From Candidatus Promineofilum glycogenicum (GTDB lineage Bacteria; Chloroflexota; Anaerolineae; Promineifilales; Promineifilaceae), in contig JADJHJ010000008.1 of NCBI GenBank assembly GCA_016707605.1, positions 175,359 through 239,358 of the forward strand: 64,000 nucleotides of DNA, given 5' to 3'. A program made the position numbers and the translations under genes. This document shows, piece by piece, positions 10,101 through 17,979 of the stretch. The notes below the pieces were generated by a model. It saw only the letters and a list, made by a program, of their open reading frames with translations. It was not told where the DNA came from and searched no databases. Each line of letters begins with the position of its first letter. Within the stretch, counting starts at the first letter, position 1.

Positions 10101-13100
10101 GGCGCTGGCCCGCGGCAGAGCCTCGATTTGTAGCGGCTCCGCCCCGGCCCAACGCCCGGCGCGGAGGGCGGCGACCAGTTGGGCCAGCCCGGCCGCGCCG
10201 GCCGCGGGCGGCAGCGGCAGGGCCACCTGGCCCTCCAGCGGGCGCTCGTCGGTGTTCAGATAGCCGCGGCCGGGGAGGTCGGGCAGGGCGAACACCCGGC
10301 CGCCCAGCAGGCCGCGGACGTCCACTTCGCCGTTCACGGCCAGCAGCAGCCGCTCGGTGAAGAGGTTGAGCAGCTTGGCCGGCACGTGGTTGGGGTCGCC
10401 GGCGGTGATGACGAAGTGCAGCCCCGACGCCCGCGCCTGCCGCACCAGGGTGGTGAAGTCGGCCACCAGTTCGTCCGGCTCGGCGACGCGGCCGGCGAAC
10501 GACTCCAGGAACTCGGCGAAGTTGTCGATGACGACCAGCAGGGCGGGCAGCCGCGGGCCGCCGGGCAGGGCGTTGTACTGGGCCAGATCGGCCACGCCCG
10601 CCTCGCCCACCACGCGGCGGCGGCTTTCGACCAGCAGGTGCAACTCGCGCACGAGATACTGGATACGCTCCTCGAAGCCGGCCTCGTCGGGCAGAATCAG
10701 GGAGCCGACGTGGGGCAGGTCGCGCAACGGCCGCAACTGCTGCCCGCCCAAATCGACGATCAACATGTTCAGATCCGACGGCGCATGGCTGGCGGCCAGG
10801 CTGATGATCAGGCTGCGCAGGGCGACCGTCTTGCCCATGCCCGACGCGCCGAAGATGGCCGCATGGCCGTGGGCCAGATCGAGCGTCAGCGGCAACTGCT
10901 CGGCCCGATACGGGTTGTCCATCAGACCGATGACCGGCCGCATGGCGTCATGCTGCCAGTCCAGGGCCGGCCACGCCCCCCGCCCGGCCAGCCAGTCGTT
11001 GACCACCGGCGACAGGGCCAGGGCGCGGCCGTCGCCCGCCCCGCCGGATAGCTGCCGGCGCGCCGCGTCGGGCAGGTAGTGGCTGTCCAACGCGTCGGGC
11101 AGGGCCAGGGTGTGGGCGCGGCCGTCGGGCAGGAAGGGCGGCCAGGGGCGGCGCGGCTGCTCGTTGGGTGGGCGGCCGGCGGTCAGCGCGCGCGCCGTCT
11201 CGACCGCCGTGGCGTAGAACGGTTGTGTCTGCCCGTCAGCGGCGCGGACGTTCTCGCCGGTGTAGGCCACCTGGATCAGTTCCAGATTCTCCGCGCCGAC
11301 CTGGAGGTAGCCGCGGCCGGGCTGGCCGTCGGGCAGGAAGGCGGCGTCGGAGCGGCGCAACATCTCGCGGCTGGTGTCCACGCCCTCGACGCGCAGACAC
11401 AGCCGGAACTTGATGTTGACGCGCATCTGATCGCTGACGCCGGTCGGCTTCTGCGAGGCCAGGATGAGCGAGACGCCCAGGGCGCGGCCGAGGCGGGTGA
11501 TGCGATCTAGCTCCTCCTTGAACTCGGCCTGGTCGGCAATCATTTCGGCGTATTCGTCGATGATGAGGAACAGGAAGGGGTACGGCTCGCGCGTCAGGTG
11601 ATACCCCTTGCGCTGGTAATCGACGATGTCCTTGACGCCCGTCGTTGCGTTCAACTGCTGGCGGCGCTCCATCTCGGCCCGGATGGCCACGAACATGCGC
11701 CGGACGCCGGCGCTGTTGAGATTGGTGATCATGTCCACGCAGTGGGGCAGCCTCTCGAACGGCTTGAACGCGCCGCCGCCCTTATAGTCCACCAGGACGA
11801 AGTTGAGCACCGTCGGGTCATAGCGCAGGGCCATGCTGACGATGAGCGACATGAGCATCTCCGACTTGCCCGAACCCGTGCCGCCGGCGATCATGCCGTG
11901 GACGCCGTCCCGCGTGGCCGAGAAGTGCAGTGTGCGCGGCTTGTTGCCGGCCACGATGCCCAGCATCGCCGAGAGCCAGTCGGCGCGCTCCGGGGCGACG
12001 CTGTCGGCCCAGTTGGTCGCCAGACGTTGGCGCAGTCGCTCGGCCAGGTTGGGGCCTAACTCCAACCCCTCCATCTGCGGAAAGGAGACCGACTTGGGCA
12101 GCGCGCCGATGGTCATCGGCCCGTCGCCCTGCCAGACGCCGGCCATCGCTTCGGCCAGGCGGCGGATGGCGCGCAGGTCGGCGTTGATGCCGCTGGCGTC
12201 CTCATCCGGCGCGACCAGCAGCGCCGCCTGGAAGGCCAGCGATTGGGCGTCCTCGCGCAAGGCGCCGCGCCCCTCCAACTCGTCCAGTTCCGGGGCCGCC
12301 GCGCCCAGAATGGCCCGATACTCGGCCGGGTCGCTCTGGCGAAAGGTCAGCCGTTCGGTGCACAGGTTCAGTAGTCCACCGGGCAGTTCGTTGGTCGTCT
12401 TGGCCGAGACGATCAGGTGGATGCCATAGGGCCGTCCCTGGCGGGCCAGGTCGATCAGCTTGTCCAGCGTGCTCTCGACGTTGTCGCGCGTCTCGCCGAA
12501 CGTCTCCACGAACTCGGCGAAGTTGTCGATGGCCACAAGGACGGCCGGCAATGGCGGGGCGTCGGCCGCGCCGCGGCTGTTGTACTGGTAGAGGTCTTCG
12601 ACCCCGGCCAGATTCAGCGCCGTCTGCCGCGCCTCCACTAGATAAACCAACTCGCGCAGCAGATAGGCCACGCGCTCCTCGAAGCCGTCGCTGTCGGGGC
12701 TGATGACCGCGCCGACGTGGGGCAGCCGCTCCAGCAGGGCCAGATTGCGCCCGCCCATATCCAGGACGTAGACGTGCAACTCGCCGGGGGAGTGCGTGGC
12801 CGCCAGACTGACGATGAGGCTGCGCAGAAAGACGCTCTTGCCCCAGCCCGAACCGCCGAACACGGCGGCGTGGCCGCGCCGCAGATTGACCATCAGCGGC
12901 GTCTGTTGCGCCTCATACGGGTTGTCGACCAGGCCGACCACCGGCCGCATGGCGTAGTTGCGCCAGTTGATGCCCGGCCAGCCGCTTCGACCGCCCAGCC
13001 AGCCGGCCAGGAAGGGCTGCAAGACGGTTGGCTCGGCCCACGGCTGCCCCTGGGTGATCACTTCCGTCCGTCGCAGGTACTCCGTCTGGCGCAGCGGTTC

Positions 13101-13961
13101 GGTCAGCGCCAGCGTCGCCGGCAGCGGATTGGGCCACGGCGCGCGTTGCGGCGCGCACCCCTCGACGACGGCCAGATCGGCGATCATCTGCACCGCCGCC
13201 TGATAGATCTTGGGCGGCTCCGGCTCCTGGGCGATGACGCGGCTCTCTTCGGGGTGGCGCTCCGGCCACAGCACGGCGCGCTCGCCGGGCAGGTTGGGGT
13301 CGAAGTAGGGATCGCCGCTGTAGGCGACCTGGATCAACTCGATCTCGTCGTTGCCGACCTGGAGGTAGCCGCGGCCGGGCAGGTTGCCGGGCAGGTAGGC
13401 GGCGTCGGCGCGGCGCAACATCTCGCGGCTCTCGCCCGTCGTCTCCACGCGCAGGCAGATGCGGAACTTGATGTTGGCCCGCATCTGGTCGGTGATGCCC
13501 GTCGGCCGTTGCGCCGCCAGCACCAGCGAGACGCCCTGCGCCCGCCCCAGCCGGGTGATCATCTCCAACTCGGCCTTGAACTGGGCGTTGCCGGCGATCA
13601 TCTCGGCGAATTCGTCAATGATGATGAACAGGTAGGGGTATGGCTCGTCGGTCCGGTGGAAGCCGCGGCGGTGGTACTCCAGGATGTCCTTGGTGTCGGT
13701 GGCCACGTTGAGCCGCTGGCGGCGGCGCATCTCGGCGTTGACGGCGGTGAACATGCGCGACACGCCCGCCCGTTGCAGGTTGGTGATGACGTCCACGCAG
13801 TGGGGCAGCGACTCGAACTCCTTGAACGCGCCGCCGCCCTTGTAGTCCACCAGGACGAAGTTGAGCATCGACGGGTCGTAGGTAGCGGCCAGCGCGGCGA
13901 TGAGCGAGATGAGCAGCTCCGACTTGCCGGAGCCGGTGCTGCCGGCGATCATGCCGTGCAC
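7134..13961 (-). CDS. eccC: Giant EccC/EssC-type FtsK-SpoIIIE ATPase, seven-ATPase part
   Basis: The open frame has 2275 residues and contains seven FtsK/SpoIIIE-like nucleotide-binding domains. Walker A motifs are near bases 13940 (GSTGSGKS), 12855 (GGSGWGKS), 11890 (GGTGSGKS), 10855 (GASGMGKT), 9892 (GGTGSGKS), 8885 (GGSGYGKT) and 8018 (GPPLSGKT). Domains 1, 3 and 5 share VLVDYKGGGAF and Walker B IIDE[FY]AEM. Domains 2, 4, 6 and 7 have IDNFAE or IDNFDD, where Asn replaces the catalytic Glu. The layout is a module of about 670 residues (active plus degenerate) repeated three times plus one final degenerate domain. Known EccC and EssC proteins have three such domains. The N-terminal membrane part is encoded just upstream in another frame (13949-15589); together about 2817 residues. 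The role inferred from family is the membrane motor that recognises and exports WXG100-type substrates. Confidence 0.85.
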   Translation of the reverse strand: MHGMIAGSTGSGKSELLISLIAALAATYDPSMLNFVLVDYKGGGAFKEFESLPHCVDVITNLQRAGVSRMFTAVNAEMRRRQRLNVATDTKDILEYHRRGFHRTDEPYPYLFIIIDEFAEMIAGNAQFKAELEMITRLGRAQGVSLVLAAQRPTGITDQMRANIKFRICLRVETTGESREMLRRADAAYLPGNLPGRGYLQVGNDEIELIQVAYSGDPYFDPNLPGERAVLWPERHPEESRVIAQEPEPPKIYQAAVQMIADLAVVEGCAPQRAPWPNPLPATLALTEPLRQTEYLRRTEVITQGQPWAEPTVLQPFLAGWLGGRSGWPGINWRNYAMRPVVGLVDNPYEAQQTPLMVNLRRGHAAVFGGSGWGKSVFLRSLIVSLAATHSPGELHVYVLDMGGRNLALLERLPHVGAVISPDSDGFEERVAYLLRELVYLVEARQTALNLAGVEDLYQYNSRGAADAPPLPAVLVAIDNFAEFVETFGETRDNVESTLDKLIDLARQGRPYGIHLIVSAKTTNELPGGLLNLCTERLTFRQSDPAEYRAILGAAAPELDELEGRGALREDAQSLAFQAALLVAPDEDASGINADLRAIRRLAEAMAGVWQGDGPMTIGALPKSVSFPQMEGLELGPNLAERLRQRLATNWADSVAPERADWLSAMLGIVAGNKPRTLHFSATRDGVHGMIAGGTGSGKSEMLMSLIVSMALRYDPTVLNFVLVDYKGGGAFKPFERLPHCVDMITNLNSAGVRRMFVAIRAEMERRQQLNATTGVKDIVDYQRKGYHLTREPYPFLFLIIDEYAEMIADQAEFKEELDRITRLGRALGVSLILASQKPTGVSDQMRVNIKFRLCLRVEGVDTSREMLRRSDAAFLPDGQPGRGYLQVGAENLELIQVAYTGENVRAADGQTQPFYATAVETARALTAGRPPNEQPRRPWPPFLPDGRAHTLALPDALDSHYLPDAARRQLSGGAGDGRALALSPVVNDWLAGRGAWPALDWQHDAMRPVIGLMDNPYRAEQLPLTLDLAHGHAAIFGASGMGKTVALRSLIISLAASHAPSDLNMLIVDLGGQQLRPLRDLPHVGSLILPDEAGFEERIQYLVRELHLLVESRRRVVGEAGVADLAQYNALPGGPRLPALLVVIDNFAEFLESFAGRVAEPDELVADFTTLVRQARASGLHFVITAGDPNHVPAKLLNLFTERLLLAVNGEVDVRGLLGGRVFALPDLPGRGYLNTDERPLEGQVALPLPPAAGAAGLAQLVAALRAGRWAGAEPLQIEALPRASAYKPLLTRVMALDAGRPFVDELRQAMRQRWHESVHPPGPAAWLSATIGVAAGNKPRPMTFSAKADGVHGIVAGGTGSGKSELLTTLIAGMALDYDPSVLNFVLVDYKGGGAFTPFKGLPHCVDIITNLNQAAVTRMFTAINAEMKRRQSLNADTGTKDIVDYRNRGLHLTHEPYPHLFIIIDEYAEMITDNRDFLVELERITRVGRSLGVSLILASQRPTGVTDQMRSNIKFRICLRVESIEESRELLRKPDAALLPNGVPGRGYLQVGNDELNLIQVAYTGDAMPEEQRPDDAEPPKLYEVIVRMAREAAEAPDAPPRRPRPWPDFLPADLTLEDAISADYMPDNAAADGRFALSPPLVAWLGGRGAWPAVDWRAATTTVLGVVDDPQLARQLPLTLALDRDHHFIFGGSGYGKTSFLRALVVQLAAVLPPDALHVYVLDLGGRSFGSLRQLPHLGDIIMPDDEAYEERLNRLMERLEETLQARKVAFSAVDAATLADYNAARPDETLPAILVLIDNFAELKENFGELIDERLTPLLRSGRTYGLYFVVTAADLGGIPSRVLNLFGQRLTFSLADTGSYLDVVGRNAPAIGDTPGRGLARVDGRPLAFQAALPVRAGEESEGVRLRRLAETLRDAWDGPTPEPVRILPRVAPLAGVLAAAPEPVDGEPEAVLGFDNRLQPALFNLRRHGPHFAVVGPPLSGKTTTLINWVLSLAARHAPEQVAFVLVDFNRKFTHYGGRRDLGALPHVLTVAREAGELPGLVARVAAECRALAGGDSTRRLHVVIDNFDDLIEEIERNSDAVDALSDLAQLAGRHGADGLHVIIGGQLDTPSPLKSRVLNSGYGVGLRNSDSLTTLRAYSRNFKDMPAGRGHIASAGQLTLIQIAQPYADAATRAAELDEWIATIEALYPGQAAEWLDGPADDDTPLDEPAGGPTNGQVSQRAYALLKTAIAATSRQQGLALSDIGIDLDVMDEDDVIRLAESYFSEA

Positions 13962-15589
13962 GCCGTCGGCCTTGGCCGACAGGACGAGGGCGCGCGCGGC
14001 TTGTTGCCCGACATGTAGCCGACCTTGACCCGCAACGGCTGGGCGCGCTCCGGCTGGGTGCTGCGCTCCCAGTAGCCCTGGGCGCTGTCGCGCAGCGAGC
14101 GCAGGCTGGTTTCGCGCAGCATCTCCAGGAAGGGCACGACCTTGGCGATGTTGGTGCTTTCCGTCTTACGCACGTCCCAGCGGCGAATGGTGTCGGTGTA
14201 GGCCAGCAGTGCTTCCAGCGACGGCACGGCATCGGCCGCGCCCACGTAGCGCAGGCTGTTCAGCCCGATCTCGGCGTAGCGGAAGACGCGCTGTTGCGGC
14301 TCATCGGCGGCCAACTCGACCACGCCGACGCAACTGCCGGGCACGGCGCGCCGGTCGCGGGTCAGAAAGATGACCGCTGCGCCCAGGGCCGGGCCGTCCT
14401 GTTGCAGGATGGCCAACGCGGCATCGGTTTCCACGTCGGTCAGCGGCGAGCCGGCCGGCAGTTCGGCCAGCAGGTCGACCACCAGCAGCAGGAAGGGTCG
14501 CGTCGGGTCGTCCTGCACGTCGCGGTCGGTGTCGTTCAGCCGCAATTTGCGCTGCACCAGCCGCCGCCGCAGCCCCTCCAGATAGACGGCCAGGCCGGAG
14601 GCGTCGTCGGCCGCGTCCAGCGACGACGGCTCCAGCCGGTCGAGGAAGCACAGCGAGTCGCCCACGTCGTCGGGCTGGGCGTGGGGCAGGTCTTCGACCC
14701 ACTCCCACGGATCGCTGTTGGCGGCCAGCACGAGGAGGCGGGCGTCGTGGGGGGCGTGGAAGGTGCAGTACTGCGTCAGCAGGGCGTAGGCCCCGGCGTA
14801 GACGTCGGCCGGGTTGCCGGTGATGCCCAGGGCGTGGATCGTCTGGGGCGCGGGCAGCACCTCGCCGTCGGGCGCCGGCGGCTTGTCGCCGGCCGCTTCC
14901 GGCTGGGGGGTCTCGTCGTCGGTCGCCGGCAACTGGCGCAGGGGAATGGTGATCGGCGCGTCGCTCAGGAAGCGCGAGTCTTCGGCCAGCCGCAGCGCCT
15001 CGTCCAGCAGGGGGGTGCTGATGCCCTCGACGCGCGGCGGCCTGTAGACCACGGTCGAGGGGCGCGTGCCGATGCCCAGCCGCAGGGTGGCGAAGTCGGC
15101 ATCGTCGGGGCGGCGCTCCCACAGGCGGGTTCCGGCGCGCGTTTCGACCGCGCGGCCGGCCGGCGGGCGGATGGTGTCGGCGACGACGCCCAGCGTCGTG
15201 GCCGCGTCGGGGAAGGTGTAGCTGTAGAACTGGCGCTGGGCGCGCTGGGCGGCGACCATATCGCGGCGCATGGTCGTCAACTGTTCGACGTAGGCGGCGC
15301 GCTCGGCCTGGCGCTGCCGGCGTTCGCGGCGGAAGCTGTAGATGGCGTAGCCCGTGGCCGCCAGAACGGTCAGCGACATGGGCAGCACCATGAGCGGCGA
15401 CGCGCCGCTGCCGCCCATGACGGCCACCATGACAAAGCCCACGACCGTCAGCAGCGGCAGGGCCATCTGGATCAGTTCGCCGACGCCGCTGCGGTCGATG
15501 GCCGGCGGCGTGGGGATGTCCACCTCGCGTCGCGGCAGTTCGGGCTGGATGCGCGGCGGACGTTCGATGTAGGCGCGTTCAATCGCCAT
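13949..15589 (-). CDS. eccC: N-terminal membrane part of the EccC-type ATPase
   Basis: The ATG at 15589 has an AGGAG (complement of 15593-15597) and lies 10 nt after the preceding stop. The longer frame opening at 15682 overlaps that gene and is rejected. Residues 1-30 are Pro-rich, followed by two close transmembrane helices (QMALPLLTVVGFVMVAVMGG and MVLPMSLTVLAATGYAIY, about 33-75), then a basic coiled segment (RRERRQRQAERAAYVEQL). A long cytoplasmic region before the first ATPase corresponds to the D0/linker of EccC proteins. It ends LRVKVGYMSGNKPRA, which should read directly into the Walker A module of the next frame. A GC-dinucleotide run at about 13990-13999 marks the break; the total 7134-15589 is 3n+2. 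It is best treated as one gene with EccC. Confidence 0.8.
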   Translation of the reverse strand: MAIERAYIERPPRIQPELPRREVDIPTPPAIDRSGVGELIQMALPLLTVVGFVMVAVMGGSGASPLMVLPMSLTVLAATGYAIYSFRRERRQRQAERAAYVEQLTTMRRDMVAAQRAQRQFYSYTFPDAATTLGVVADTIRPPAGRAVETRAGTRLWERRPDDADFATLRLGIGTRPSTVVYRPPRVEGISTPLLDEALRLAEDSRFLSDAPITIPLRQLPATDDETPQPEAAGDKPPAPDGEVLPAPQTIHALGITGNPADVYAGAYALLTQYCTFHAPHDARLLVLAANSDPWEWVEDLPHAQPDDVGDSLCFLDRLEPSSLDAADDASGLAVYLEGLRRRLVQRKLRLNDTDRDVQDDPTRPFLLLVVDLLAELPAGSPLTDVETDAALAILQQDGPALGAAVIFLTRDRRAVPGSCVGVVELAADEPQQRVFRYAEIGLNSLRYVGAADAVPSLEALLAYTDTIRRWDVRKTESTNIAKVVPFLEMLRETSLRSLRDSAQGYWERSTQPERAQPLRVKVGYMSGNKPRAPSSCRPRPTACTA

Positions 15590-15599
15590 AGACTCCTCG

Positions 15600-17966
15600 C
15601 TAGGGGCCGGTGGGCTTGCCGCTGCCGGGCGCGGCGTCGCCGGTCGGGTGAGTGGCCAGATGCAGTTCGATGGTCGAGCCAATGCGGATGCGGTCGCCGT
15701 CCTGCATCGGCCAGCGCATGCCCGGCGTCAGCGGGTCGGTCGCGTCGTTGAGATACGTGCCGTTCTTGCTGCTCTTGTCGATGATGACCAACTGATCGCC
15801 GATCTGCTGGATGGAGGCGTGGTGGCGCGAGGTGCGGCCGTCGCCGATGGTCAGTTCGCACCCCTCGCGGCCGATGCGGAAGGGGAAGCGGTTGACGACG
15901 GCGATCTCCCCCTCGCGGTCGGCGTCGGGGGCGCGGACGACGCGCAAGGTGGCCGCCAGCGGTGAGTGGGCCGGCAGAGGCGGCAAGGCCGGGCGCGGCG
16001 CGGCGGCGGGCAGGCTACCGGCAGACGGGACACCGGCCACCTGACTCTCGGTTGCCGGGCTTGCGGCGACGTCGTCCGGCGGCGCGTCGGGCGTCCGCGT
16101 CAGGGCGCGCACCGGCCGCCAGGTCGCCGCCGGGTTGAGCCGGTTCATGCGGCGCAGCGCCAGCAGGTAGAACAGGGCGAAGCCGAGAACGACCAGGATG
16201 ACGCCGGCAATCACCGGATTGGCCCGCAGCGCGCCCCCCAGGCGTCCCATCAGGCCCACGCGCGGCCGTAGCGGCAGCCGGGCGTCTTCTATGGTCGCCG
16301 AACTCTGGCGGCCGTCGGGCCACGTCAGCCAGACGGTGATGTCGGCGGCGACGCTCTGGCGGTCGCCGTCGGCCTCCTCGGTCGGGTAGTAGGGGATGAT
16401 CAACGGCTCCACGGCGCTGGTCAGCGTTTGCTCGCCGACGGCCGCTGTCGGGTAGACCGGCGTCCCGTCAATGGCTACAGCGGCGCGGTAGCTCGTCCGC
16501 CCTTCGGCCGGCACGACGACGCCGATCAACTCGACTGCCAGTTGGCCCAACTGTGGATCCGGCGGGCGCAGGCTGAGTCTGAACGGCGGCGGCGGCGCGA
16601 TCTCGCCGTGGGTGTAGCGCCGCTCGCTCAGCGGCGCGCCCACCTCCGCCTCGGCCGGCGAGGGCACGTCCTCGCTATAGACGCGGATGAAGTATTCGCG
16701 CCCGCCGACCAGCCCCTCGGCCGGCAGAATCTCCTCGCGCCGCTCCTGGGCCGTCTCCCAGACGATGGCCTTCTCCGTGCTGGGGACGACCGTGCCCGCC
16801 TCGCTGTCGTAGATGTGGAGCCGCACGCGCTCGTCGCCGCTCATGTTCGCGCCAAGCAGCACGACGGCCAGGGCCTGGGTTTCGGGCACGTAGACGACGC
16901 TATCCTCCAGATAGAGTTGTTTGAAGATCGGCCGGAAGATGCCCGGCGGCGGCGGCGTGAATTCGGTCGAGGTGGAGCGCAGCGGCGTCGTCTCGTTCCC
17001 CTGGCCGCGCACGCGCAACTCCAGGTTGACCGAGACAGGCTCATCGGTCTCGGTAAAGACGATGGCCTGGGCCTGCTGCTGCGTGTTCAGCCCGGCGGCG
17101 ATGGCGTTCAGATGCTCGCTGAGTTGCTCGGGCCGCTCGGCGTTGGTGAAGCGGTAGGACGTGCCGCCGGTGGCGGCCGCCAGCCGCTCCAGCCGCGCGT
17201 TGTCGTCCGGGGCGGTGTTGCCGAAGCGGATGGTGTAGAAGCTGATCTGCTTGTCAGTGGCCAGTTCGATCAGGCCATCGAGGTCACGGTCGGTGCGATA
17301 GGTGCAGCGGCCGTTATTGACACCGTCGCTCAACAGGACTACCGCCCGCATGACCTGGGGTGAGGCTTGCAGAATGTCGTCGAGCGACGCGGCGTTGATG
17401 GCGTCGTAGGCGGCGTCGAAGGGGCACGAAAGCCGTTCGTCGGTCGTTGCCAACCCGCGCGACGCCTGGTGCAAGGCCGTCGCGTCGGCGGAGAAGTCGA
17501 GCACGGTCGTGCTCTCCTGCTCAAAGCCGGTGAGGGCCAGCAGCACGTTGGCCGGCTTGCGCTCGAACAGATTCAGGAAGGCGGTCAAGATGGCCGGCAT
17601 GTGGCCGCTCATGCTCTGCGTAGTGTCGGTCAGCAGGGTAATCGTGCTGTCGCCGGTGTAGGGGGCCAGGGTGGCCGGGAAGGGGCGGCCGTTCACCAGC
17701 ACCGCCGCGCCGTCCTCGACCAGCGGCGGACGCGGCAACGCCCGGCCGCTCTCGTCGGCCACCACGAAGTAGACCGTCAGGGGCAGCCCGCCGCTGGCCG
17801 GGTCGGCGGCGTCGGCGGGGACAATGGCGGTGATGCGCGCGTGGTGGGGGGGCGCGTCCTGGGTCGTCACCTGGGCCGCCAGGAGCGCGGCGGGCAGCAG
17901 TAGCAGCCGCAGCAGCAGCGGCCATAGCCACCCGCGTCGCACGTACCGGACGATGAGTCTTGTCAT
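15600..17966 (-). CDS. Membrane protein with VWA domain outside and FHA domain inside
   Basis: A 788-residue protein. A short basic N-terminus and hydrophobic helix (about 12-32) act as signal/anchor. A von Willebrand A domain (about 95-290) has the degenerate MIDAS TLLTDTTQSMS and VVLLSDGVNNG. An Ig-like middle region follows, then a transmembrane helix (AGVILVVLGFALFYLLAL, about 585). The C-terminal FHA domain (about 690-775) has FRIGREGCELTIGDGRTSRH, SSKNGTYLN and MQDGDRIRIG. The FHA core residues Gly-Arg, Ser-x-x-His and Asn-Gly are all present, so it should bind phosphothreonine in the cytoplasm. The RBS GGGAGG is 5 nt before ATG 17966. It lies between the PP2C gene (13 nt) and eccC (10 nt), so it is part of the same transcript. 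It could couple an extracytoplasmic adhesion/assembly domain to the kinase/phosphatase pair. Confidence 0.8.
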   Translation of the reverse strand: MTRLIVRYVRRGWLWPLLLRLLLLPAALLAAQVTTQDAPPHHARITAIVPADAADPASGGLPLTVYFVVADESGRALPRPPLVEDGAAVLVNGRPFPATLAPYTGDSTITLLTDTTQSMSGHMPAILTAFLNLFERKPANVLLALTGFEQESTTVLDFSADATALHQASRGLATTDERLSCPFDAAYDAINAASLDDILQASPQVMRAVVLLSDGVNNGRCTYRTDRDLDGLIELATDKQISFYTIRFGNTAPDDNARLERLAAATGGTSYRFTNAERPEQLSEHLNAIAAGLNTQQQAQAIVFTETDEPVSVNLELRVRGQGNETTPLRSTSTEFTPPPPGIFRPIFKQLYLEDSVVYVPETQALAVVLLGANMSGDERVRLHIYDSEAGTVVPSTEKAIVWETAQERREEILPAEGLVGGREYFIRVYSEDVPSPAEAEVGAPLSERRYTHGEIAPPPPFRLSLRPPDPQLGQLAVELIGVVVPAEGRTSYRAAVAIDGTPVYPTAAVGEQTLTSAVEPLIIPYYPTEEADGDRQSVAADITVWLTWPDGRQSSATIEDARLPLRPRVGLMGRLGGALRANPVIAGVILVVLGFALFYLLALRRMNRLNPAATWRPVRALTRTPDAPPDDVAASPATESQVAGVPSAGSLPAAAPRPALPPLPAHSPLAATLRVVRAPDADREGEIAVVNRFPFRIGREGCELTIGDGRTSRHHASIQQIGDQLVIIDKSSKNGTYLNDATDPLTPGMRWPMQDGDRIRIGSTIELHLATHPTGDAAPGSGKPTGP

Positions 17967-17979
17967 GCTGACCTCCCTC

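Noticed and set aside
15590..15682. Upstream extension of the EccC N-terminal frame
   Set aside because: It runs into the end of the VWA-FHA gene, while ATG 15589 has an AGGAG and a fitting N-terminus.
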